From Pyrocephalus nanus (lineage: Eukaryota; Chordata; Aves; Passeriformes; Tyrannidae): a stretch of 64,000 nt of DNA. Location: contig CM076266.1 in assembly GCA_038380795.1 (NCBI GenBank), positions 17,210,145 through 17,274,144 on the forward strand, read 5' to 3'. The notes below the pieces were generated by a model that was given only the letters and a program-made list of their open reading frames with translations, was not told where the DNA came from and ran no database searches. This document shows, in pieces, positions 24,243 through 33,012 of the stretch (its first letter is position 1; every line of letters begins with the position of its first letter). Both the position numbers and the translations under genes were made by a program.

Positions 24243-24448
24243 GAAGACGTAATATGACAGATAACCTACATTTAGAGGAGTCCATGTATCTAATAGCAAG
24301 AGTATGCCAGCATGTGCAGTGGCTTCATGATGTGTTAACCAAGAGACACACCAGAAACAGATCCAAAAGTGAAGCATATTTCATCCATAATACTTCTTAC
24401 TGTGAAGAGACAGATGAGATCAGCAGTGCTGATGGAGCAGGTATATGA
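24243..24448 (+). CDS. Candidate parathyroid-hormone-like (PTH-L/PTH4) exon
   Basis: A strong acceptor (ctttgccttaccttgcag, AG 24241-24242) opens an ORF running to TGA at 24446-24448. The first two bases complete a split codon, then come RR (24245-24250) and a putative mature peptide starting NMTDNLHLEES. Trp (24320-24322) is followed by Leu at +1, Leu at +5 and His at +9. This is the W23-L24-L28-H32 spacing of PTH/PTHrP, with 22-23 residues between the dibasic site and Trp, as in PTH. L7 and V21 of PTH also match. An intron placed just before the dibasic site is the PTH-family gene plan. Odd points: the 1-14 activation region is poorly conserved (Thr at 2, Asn at 4), Arg20 is His, and a Cys lies at 18. 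An alternative donor, CAG|gtatat, occurs at 24440/24441. No signal exon was found, so this may be partial, very divergent, or a decaying copy. Chance is not excluded. Confidence 0.42.
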
Positions 24449-24602
24449 AAAGAGCAAGACTCAGGGACTCTTTTGCATGATTTCTTAATACTGTGCTTTG
24501 AAAAACACTTTGCAGCCACTGTGTATCCACATATGCACCAGCCTTGACTTCTCAACTGCAGTTTACATCGAGTTTAGCAAGGCCACTGTTGGCTTAACAG
24601 GT
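24449..24602. other. Spacer between PTH-like exon and solo LTR
   Basis: A 154-bp stretch. No AATAAA is present before the LTR, so a transcript of the preceding exon would have to end inside or beyond the LTR (an AATAAA occurs at 25140). Confidence 0.5.
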
Positions 24603-25206
24603 TGTCATGGTTTAACCCTAGCTGGCAACCATGTACAATGCAGCTGCTTGTTGACTTTCCCCTTTCTTCCTTCCCTCATGTAATAGAGTGGAGAATCAGG
24701 AAAAAATCTCCTGAAACTCATGGATTGAGATAAGAACAGTCTAGTAATTGAAATAAGTGAAATAAGATGATAATACTAATAATTGTAGTGAAAAGGGGAG
24801 AGAGAAAACCCAAGAAAAACAAGTGCTGCACAATGCAGTTGCTCACCACCCATTCAGGGATGCCCTCTCTGTCCCTGAGCTGCAATTGGCACAATTCCAG
24901 ATAACTCCCCCACCCCTTTATGTACTGGGTGTGACATTCTATGCTATGGAATATCCCTTTGGCCTGTTTGGGTCTGCTGTCCTGGCCATGCTGTCTCCCA
25001 GCCTCTTGTGCACCTGCTGACTGACAGCTCATGGGAAACTGCGGAGACCTTTATTTGCAATTGCACTGCAATGCAACACGTAAGACATCAGTGTTGTTCC
25101 CATACTGAATCCAAAACACAGCACTTTATAGTACCAGCTAATAAAAAGAAAGTGAACTCTATAGTGAACTCTATAGAAAGTGAATTCTATAGACGAAACT
25201 AGGACA
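24603..25206 (-). mobile_element. Solo LTR of an avian endogenous retrovirus
   Basis: Begins TGTCATGGTTTAACCC and ends ACTAGGACA on the + strand, which are the termini of an LTR type I recognise from bird genomes. On the minus strand it shows a CATAAAGGGG TATA-like box (near 24920) and, nearer its 3' end, a TTCTTATCTCAATCCATGAG stretch. That gives the minus orientation. The flanks CAGGT (24598-24602) and CAAGT (25207-25211) match at four of five bases and may be an aged target-site duplication. There are no internal retroviral genes, so it is a solo LTR. The short repeated tatagtgaactc/tatagaaagtgaattc motif at 25150-25195 is a local duplication inside it. ORFs on both strands within it are not genes. 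Confidence 0.85.
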
Positions 25207-27300
25207 CAAGTGTAACATAAACTGGGGAATTCTTGGGTACAAAATAGTGGACAAAGGGATCCATATTCTCCTGTTGTGAGCTTGCAGTCTATTCTTCATG
25301 CTACTGTTTGTTTTGGAGACCTTGACAGACACAATTGGTTTTGCAGTTGCTCCCTATTGCCCTTTAATTCCAGTGACTCAGAGAAATTATTATATGGTAC
25401 TGCAGGAAAAGTTTGTTTCTGAGATATCACTAACTTCATACTATTGCTGCAGCTAAAGGAAAAAATCCCTACCACTGTGTGTGAGGTTTGTAATAATAAC
25501 TGCTCATGCAAAACCACTGATACTTCTGTCAGATGGTATGATTAGTCATGTTTCTGCTGCTTGTTCCTAAGATGCTGCTTGCATCCTAAAAGTTTTCTAA
25601 TGTAATAATTTTTAGCAACCTTTCTATTGCATGGAAGCAGTTCAGAATTTACCCCAATGATTGTGAACTCTGACCTGTTTCTGTGTATGTTTAAGTGGGC
25701 AGCTTGAGACCCAACTGCAGCCCTTGTTAATAAGGTTGGAAGCCTGCATTAACTCTGGTGCCAAAGCTTTGATGCTACTGGCATTCAAGTTAAGGGGGTT
25801 AATACGAGCATGGCTTTGCCTGTGGGTGAGGTACTCTTATTTCAGATTGCAGTGTTAGTATAGGTGGGACTATGCAAACTGGGAATGAGTTATTTCATCT
25901 TTGTTTGCTTTAGAGCTGCTGCCTGTTCAACAAATAAGGTAATAAGTAGGTTTCATCGTGATTCCTACTCCAGAAAATAAAAAAGATTTGTCCATTCTGC
26001 GTGGTGGTGGCTCTACATGAGTGCCAAGTACCTGTTCAGCTACTGCCACATGGGAGGCAGCTTCTTGCTCTTAGCTGGATTTATTCACTTGCTGCTGTCT
26101 GTGCAAGCTCTTGCTTTTGAAAGAAGCTGGGGTGACTATTGTGAGTGCTTAGCAGTTTAGACTTATTTGCAGGACAGCGTACCCAGTAGCTCTGGTTGGA
26201 GAGGAGCGAAGCACATACTAGACCTGAAGGAACTATCTGTAAAAAGGCTAGGGCTGGCTGCAGAGGGAGTAGTGTCCAATGGGAGAACTCCCAAGGCACA
26301 CAGGAACTACTTCCACTTCTTTACCAAGACAGTTTTTGTCTTTACCAAGATTAATTTATGCTTGCTCTAGAGCTTTATACTTTGTTTAAACAATATGAGG
26401 AAATGTTGCTCTGTAACAATAAATACTCTTTTTTGTTTGTTTGTTTTTCCTTTATGTGTATCAGTGATACGGATGTGATTTCACTGCTTGAATTGTTGTC
26501 AGGGCCTAGAATGGTCAAGTTGAAGACATACAGTTATTCTGTCAAATTATTTGTTTAAAGTTTTATTTAATGCTTTGCTCTGTGGGCCTTACGACATGGC
26601 TGTTACGTGCCGCTTTTGTGATAAAGCTGGACCTAAAATTTTTCACAGCTGTAGGAGGAGTAGAAGAGAAAGAAGGATTACATTCTTAGATTTTAATTGA
26701 GACTATTCATGAAATACCAAGTGATGTCAACTGGTTTTATTCATCGTCATGAGGATGAAGTTCTTCAGTGGAGGTCTTCATTGGATACCTTTTGCAGGAG
26801 CTTTCCACTACCTAAAAATGGGGGCTTACAGGATTTTAGGATTCTCACATAGTTTTAGCAGCTGCAAAATTACTGGTCATTTTTGGAGTAGGGAGCTTCT
26901 ACCGGGGCAGCTGCAAGTGGAGCTTACTCTTGTGGTAGTGAGGTGTGTGTGAGCAGAAAAAACGGAAAGACTGTTGGCATTTTTTTTTTCCCCTTAGCTT
27001 TGCAGAAATCTAGAGAGGGAGAAGCAAGGTGTGAGGAGAGTATGAGATGGACATAAACTGAGTTGTGAATCATGTTCAGTTTTAAAGTCTGGGGTTTGTG
27101 TGTGTGTGCCCACATATTTTCTCTATGCTTTTAGAAAGACTTTGCTGACCTTAACTGCTGGTTGGAAAGGAAACCCAAGTCAAGGCCTTTGTGTTAGTTA
27201 CTGTGTTTGGGAGGGCTTTCTCGGAGTGTTCGGTTTAGTAGCTGGGTTGCAAGGTAGCCATGAAACAACTGCAGCCATGTGAGTGAAAATGCACTGCTGT
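25207..27300. other. Intergenic, no feature seen
   Basis: Mixed AT-rich sequence with ORFs only of chance length. I see no repeat family, RNA gene or splice-bounded reading frame. Confidence 0.6.
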
Positions 27301-27405
27301 CAAAACAAAACGAGCCGCTTGCCTAGCCCGGGGAGCGCTCGACGCTCTAACTTGTCGACGGGACATAATTAAGGAAATGAGTCCCAGGCCAAAGAAGAGA
27401 GAACA

Positions 27406-27419
27406 CGTCACGTGTGACG
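27406..27419. promoter_or_regulatory. E-box flanked by CRE half-sites
   Basis: CGTCA (27406-27410) overlaps CACGTG (27409-27414), which abuts TGACG (27415-27419). This gives two opposed CREB/ATF half-sites around a bHLH-ZIP E-box, at the edge of the orphan CpG island. Binding is an inference from motif only. Confidence 0.45.
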
Positions 27420-27484
27420 AGGGTAATTCTGGAGGAGCCGCAGCCCTCTCCACGCTCACCCTGCCGCGGGGGTGCTGAGGGCAC

Positions 27485-27512
27485 GGCCGGGCCGGGCCGG
27501 GCCGGGCCGGGG
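27485..27512. repeat. GGCCG pentamer run (G-quadruplex type)
   Basis: About five and a half perfect GGCCG units followed by GGGCGGG. The + strand reads GGG separated by CC at least five times, which fits the canonical G3N2 quadruplex pattern. Confidence 0.9.
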
Positions 27513-27537
27513 CGGGAGGCGGCGCTGCCTCAGCGCG

Positions 27538-27552
27538 CCGCTAGATGGCGCC
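27538..27552 (+). promoter_or_regulatory. Near-consensus CTCF site
   Basis: CCGCTAGATGGCGCC matches the CTCF core CCAC(C/T)AG(A/G)(T/G)GGC(A/G) except for G at the third base. It sits in a CpG island, a common setting for CTCF, and contains CpGs that could make binding methylation-sensitive. Occupancy cannot be known from sequence. Confidence 0.55.
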
Positions 27553-27575
27553 GCGGCACAGCGCCGGGGGTGCCG

Positions 27576-27620
27576 CTGTGGGGGCTGCCTCTGTGGGGGC
27601 TGCCTCTGTGGGGGCTGCGG
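27576..27620. repeat. 15-bp GC-rich tandem repeat
   Basis: Three consecutive copies of CTGTGGGGGCTGCCT (the third ends GCGG), plus a related unit at 27636. Each copy carries a run of five G. Confidence 0.9.
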
Positions 27621-27950
27621 CCCGGCGCGTCAGCGCTGTGGGGGCCGGGGGTACAGGGGAAAGCCTGCTGTGGGCTTCTTCCCGCGGCGGCAGCAGCAGC
27701 TCGCTGCGGTTAGCCAACGTGCCGAGGGGGCCTTCTGCGTTCCGAAAGATGTTCGATTCGCGCTTTTAGCAGGGCTCCTTGCAAAGCGGCGAGCGTGGCG
27801 CTCACCTTCGGGAGACGGCCGGTGCTGCCAGGGAAGGCTGGGTAAAGCACCCCTGCCCCAGTCCCGCCTGCTGTACCCTCGGCTGAGGCGAGGTGCTGCG
27901 CTTGGCACGGAGGCTCACTCGTTCCGTGAGCCCCGCTTGAGTTAAGTGGA

Positions 27951-30900
27951 TGAAGTATTGTGAGCGAGCTGCTAAATTGCTCCTATTGTTGTAGCTTTTC
28001 TCTGGCTCGAGGGCCTCGTATTCCAGGCTGTCTCCAAACAGCCGTGTCTGTAGCCTGCCTGTTCCCGAGCCACTAGATTCTCACATTCGGATGCTTGTGG
28101 TAAGGCTGCTGCTTGGTGAAGCAGTGCTGTAACAAGCCAGGCACCCTGCTGTCTTCATCTGGCTGAAAAAAGCCAGCCTCCAGATTATGTGACACAGAGT
28201 GGGCTCTGGGAAATGTGGAATCATCAGTTTATTGGGTTGTATGCTAGTTTTCCAATGCTGTTGATTTAAAAGAATTTTTTTTTTTTCCCCCCTGTGGCCA
28301 GAAGTATGGGGTGTAACACAAGTTGCAGCACGAACATTGTTAATTAGGATGATTTTGCCTGACTTGGTCTTGATACAGCTTAAATTAATCTTCATACATA
28401 TTAATTGTAATGCAAAAGACATCACGGGTCTCCCTAGCAAATAGCTATGATGTATAGATCCATTTCCACTTCAGAGCGAGTATTTTTTTTTTTTAATTCC
28501 TGGGGCAAACATTTGTCTTAAGTCATCTGAACTTTTCCCAGGCACTGGTGGTGGAGGACAGTTGATACCTTCTTAATGCTGCTTTGCTGATTACGTTTCT
28601 CTGGCGAGGGCTGGAATTCCTATGGCGTCTGACAGAGGGCTTTTGAGGCCCTTTACTAAGTGAGGGGACAGCATCTGCAAAGATCCAGTACCATAATACG
28701 GGTGACATTACCCAGTGTTACATGGCACCAGGCAGGGGTTGTAGCATGTAGAGGCTGTCATCCTTGTGGGGTTTGAGAAGGCTGGATCAGTTCTCTGATC
28801 GGATTCGTGCTCAGGCACAGGAGCAGATCTGCTGGTTCAGTGGAGGGGGACAGCGTGACAGAGCATGAGAGCACCACTCGGTAGCAGCAGTATCTTAAGG
28901 GGATGTTGCTGTCAAAGATTCCGTCTCATGAGAGCATAGCTATTGTTCCAAAGTCATTTTCAGGAACTAGGAATCCATATTTTTAAGGCACTAAACTGGT
29001 CTAGACAGCATCTTGGGTTTGAATTTTGAGGGAAATACATAAGAGTAAAACGTAGGCAGAATCCTAAAGCTGTTGGGATTCTTCTTCATCTGGTGTTTAT
29101 GCATCATATGAAGCCAGTAAATAAGCTGAGTAGATCTGGGCCTTTTTGCACTGTACAAAGATCTGGCCCCAAAGTTATCCGAGCTATTACAGACATACAT
29201 AATTTTACTTGTATATGAAATATACAACATCATATATCCTTCAGTTTCTCTCTGCCTTGGATTATTTGTGTGTCTACAGTGATCCCAATTTCCTTCCATT
29301 TTTCTCTGTACTGAGTTTGCTCCCCTTTCTGTGAATGCGGTTTAAGGACCTTCCATGTGTAAAATGAGAGACAGATTAGTGTGATAACTATATAGTTAAA
29401 GTTTTTCTTGTTTTGGCACTACTTTGTTTCTGTGAGACTGGTGTAGCATAGTGGGCAGTGGTGAAAAACAGATGGTGAAGCTCAGGGAATGTGTTGTGAG
29501 GAAAAACTGTTGGGAAGGTCTCTTGCTCTTTGCTATGTGTTTGTAAACATTCTGAGATGCCTGATGTCTGTTAAAGAAGGAGGTAAAATTTTAGTATTTA
29601 TTGAAAGGAAATAATACCAGATTTTTTTTTTTTTTTGTCAACCAAGCTAAAGCGCTTGTACAGGAAATTGTGGGTTATTAGACAATAGGAATTTAATGTT
29701 TTTAATAAGAAATATTCAACAGCTATCTTTTATTTCCATTCCATTGTACATATCCAGGGCAACTTCTCTTTGGCTAGCACAGTACTTCATACTCCTTTTG
29801 GAGCCTCTCTCTTAATGTGGACAAAGATTCTGGACTTTTGTGCATTAAGAGCTGCTGTTCAGAAGTACATCAGCTTTTATGATGTATGAAAACACTGAAC
29901 AAGTCCTTGGGAAAATATTTTGCTTTTCCCTCTGCCATTCTCTCTTTTCCTGTCAGTTCCGTGTCAGCTCAAAAATTGGGCTTGCCAATGATATAAATTG
30001 CATTGGGGCTGTTGTGAAGAATTTGCCAATATGAAATACCATTAGTTGAGGTGGAAGTTGTGAAAGCATGTCCTGTAAGATATCACGTTAAACTCCATTT
30101 CTGTGTTTCTTGGGGAGAGTCTTTCACTTCAAGCAATATAATTGCTCATCACTGTGGGTCTGCAGTGTCTCAACAGTACAAACAGTAGTAGGATTGCAAA
30201 TACAAGTAAATTTTCAAATGAGATATTTGAAAGCACAAGTAGCATCATTGAAACAGGTTTCAGAGAGTTTTGTTGATACCAGGAGATTTTACTTTGTCCT
30301 TAAACTGAGAGAGAGCCTGTTGCCTTGGTATCCACAGTGCAGATAATACCATTTCATATTCTCTAGCCCTTGTAGTGCTGAAAGATAAAAAAATTAGGTC
30401 AAAGAACATAAAGGGTGAATTATTCTGATTTTCCAAGTTTAATAGGAAACTCTAGAGTTTATTGCACTGCTTTCTGTGTAGAATTTTCCATTTTTAAGAG
30501 GAAAAATTAGAATTGCAAACAGGGATAACGATCATCTCAAATCAATTTGATTTTAATTTTATTGGCTGCACTAATGTTTTTGCCTTTGTAATTTAATAGC
30601 TATAGTGATCTTCCTTGTAGGGATAACAGACTGACTTGCTCGGTATATTCACACAGACATACAAGCACTCACCTGCAATTACATGTATATCTAAGGAGCT
30701 CAGTTCGGTAGAGCCTACTGACATATTCCAGCAGAATTGGCTGCAAAAAGTTGGGATTTTTATGTGTAGAAGAGGAATTACGGATCCTAGACCACGAGAG
30801 AGATTTTTTTTTTTTTTTTCACCTTAAAGTTTCACCTTTTTTTTTTTTCCCCAAAAGCAACAGAACAGAAGATGGCTCCTGAGATAACGGTGGAGGTGGT

Positions 30901-32379
30901 CTGAAGAAGGAGGGTGGCTAAATGCCAAACCTGTGGGAGGAAGTCCTTGTAGTGGCAAGGCTAGCAGAGTGTTAACACAAATACGTAATTAACGTTGCAG
31001 TAGAGTCATATGAACTACTGGCAAAGGACCTCGGTGGGATCGCAAATACATTTTGGGAACAGAGATCGTAAAATCAGATATTCAAAGAGGTGCACTTTTC
31101 AGAACAGATGAATAAAGTTAAGGGTGTTGATAATTCTTTTTTCACAGGATGATGAAGCAGCAAAAAAGGGATAACACTAGTCAAACAGACCCACTTTGGA
31201 TTAAATATTTAGGGAAGAATGGTAAAAGGTAAATGTACTGGTATAATATTGTTATTCTTCCTAGCAGGTATTCAGGCTTAGATTTAGAGATGGGTGGGTG
31301 TCTATAATTAAATTTCATCTGGAAAATCTAGGTAGGGAGAACAGTAGCTAGGATTAGTAGGATCCAGATAGTCTTGTGTCCAGTAACTGGCAGATTTCTT
31401 CACTAGTCACTGATCTAATAGGAGTCATCAGTACTGCAAACTTGATCAGCAGCAAGGATTTTTACCAGATTATCAAAATGAAACCAAACTTCTTGGATTG
31501 ACTGAATGCCCATAGAGTTCTTTTAAATCAAAACGTTGCTAAAGAAAAGTAAGATGTTTTATTTCAGGAAAGCAAACGTTGCAAGTAGTAAGGATGGAGC
31601 AAGGGGCACTAATGACCTCAAGGACTCAGGGTTAGAGGCGATTTGGAGCTGCTGACATCAAAAAGTACAGAAGTTCCCTCGACTTTGCACAAAGACAAAA
31701 GCTTTATAGGGAAGTGCTGGAGAGACAACTGGAACATCAAACATTGTGTCTGGCAGAGCAGATTTTATGGTCCTGTGTGACAATTTATTAGTTTAGATGG
31801 TTAAGATAAGGATGAACACAAAAGCTAGATAAAGAAGAGATACTGGGAAGCTTTGCTGACAGGGGGATTACAAGGCTGGAGACATGTTTTAAACATAGCC
31901 CTGAGGAGAAGAATTCATACTGAATAGCTCAAGTAATGATCTTGCATAGAAAACTAGCAGTGTTTTTAAGGATGGATTAACATGGGCAGTCAGATGGCAG
32001 TGGGGTAACACCCCTTCCCCTTGGGCTTTTCCAGTGGTAGGTTGTATGTTGTGGTTACAGCCTTCCTAGCCAGAGCACGTCTGTGGCCAGGCTCGGGAGT
32101 GCCAATGAAACTCGATATTGACATGAAGTTATGAGGCATCAGCAGCATGCAGAGGATGGTGATGTGCTTCAGTGAGGACTGGACTGATGAAAATGGGATG
32201 AAATACAGCAATGCAAAGAGCTAGGTGAAGAAATTAGTGATTAATAACAAGAACTACTCTTACAAACTGAGAGCGAACCCTTGGAAACAGCAAAGGAAGA
32301 GTACGGTAGGGCATGTTGCATGATCAGATGTTCACAAGGAGTCATAGGTGCAAAGTAACCAGGAAAAGAGTGTCTACAA
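27951..32379. other. Intergenic, no gene supported
   Basis: AT-rich intergenic DNA with scattered poly-T runs (near 28270, 28483, 29622, 30805 and 30838). A + strand donor at 28098/28099 may belong to a transcript from the CpG island just upstream. The part from about 31140 onward has the texture of very old, degraded LINE sequence but I cannot align it with confidence. Confidence 0.5.
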
Positions 32380-33012
32380 TCCTGATGTCTTAATGTACCT
32401 TGAGCGAGGAATTGGCAGAAGGGAAGGAATTATTAGCTCAATTGTTCAGGGTGTTAGTGTAAAATGCTGTGTACAGTTCCACTCTTGCCAAAGTGAGACC
32501 CCACACAGTGCAGTTCCATGTTCACCATGGATAATCTCCAAAGTGGAGTGGTATGAAGGGAGGAGACACTTGGATGACCAGGAGAATTTAAATCATCTAT
32601 GAAGGTGAAAAATGAGAAATGATGAATGTTGCCTTGTAAACACATCAAGGAGATAAACTCTGTTGGGAAGAGTAGCTCTTTAGTGTAAAGGGCAAAACCG
32701 GCCTAAAGAGGGATGGATGTAATCTCCAAGAAGAGTGGTAGGGATGAAGAGCACGGGTAGGTATAAGGCGGTGCTTGAGGAATCTCATGACAGGGCAGAG
32801 TTCCTCTTCGGTTCTCTGATCCAGCACCCTCTTACCAGCACATTTCTTCAGGGTTAGGAGTTTGTGAGGAAGCATTCAAAGTGGCAGGGCAATAATGCAG
32901 ATCTGTAGATGATCAACCTGGTCTAGTGGAAGTGTCCCAGTCCATGGCAGGGAGGTTGGAACTAGATGATCTTTGAGGTCCCTTCCATCTGAAACCATTC
33001 TATGATTCTATA
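32380..33012 (+). mobile_element. Old CR1-type LINE fragment
   Basis: The last about 95 bp (32918-33012) are unmistakably CR1: 'gtctagtggaagtgtccc', 'ggttggaactagatgatctt', 'cattctatgattctata'. Upstream, wording such as 'cagttccactcttgccaaag', 'gtgaaaaatgagaaatgatg' and 'ttgccttgtaaacacatcaa' recalls the 3' part of older sauropsid CR1/L3-like elements, but is heavily diverged. The 5' limit is a guess. Confidence 0.6.

Larger units (their letters stand above)
27300..27950. promoter_or_regulatory. Orphan CpG island downstream of HERPUD2
   Basis: About 650 bp of very GC- and CpG-rich DNA within an AT-rich interval, 5.9 kb past the HERPUD2 stop. It holds an E-box/CRE cluster (27406-27419), a GGCCG pentamer run (27485-27512), a CTCF-like site (27538-27552) and a 15-bp tandem repeat (27576-27620). 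It could be the promoter of an unannotated, possibly non-coding, transcript. A good donor, CTTGTG|gtaagg, occurs at 28098/28099 on the + strand. ORFs inside (27414-27945 and others) are composition-driven and show no family likeness. Confidence 0.75.

Noticed and set aside
24718..25032. 104-codon minus-strand ORF and the + strand ORFs inside 24603-25206
   Set aside because: They lie wholly inside the solo LTR, a non-coding unit.
27414..27945. Several Ala/Gly/Arg-rich ORFs in the orphan CpG island
   Set aside because: Three frames are open at once, which is typical of GC-rich DNA. They contain pentamer and 15-mer repeats and no conserved motif.
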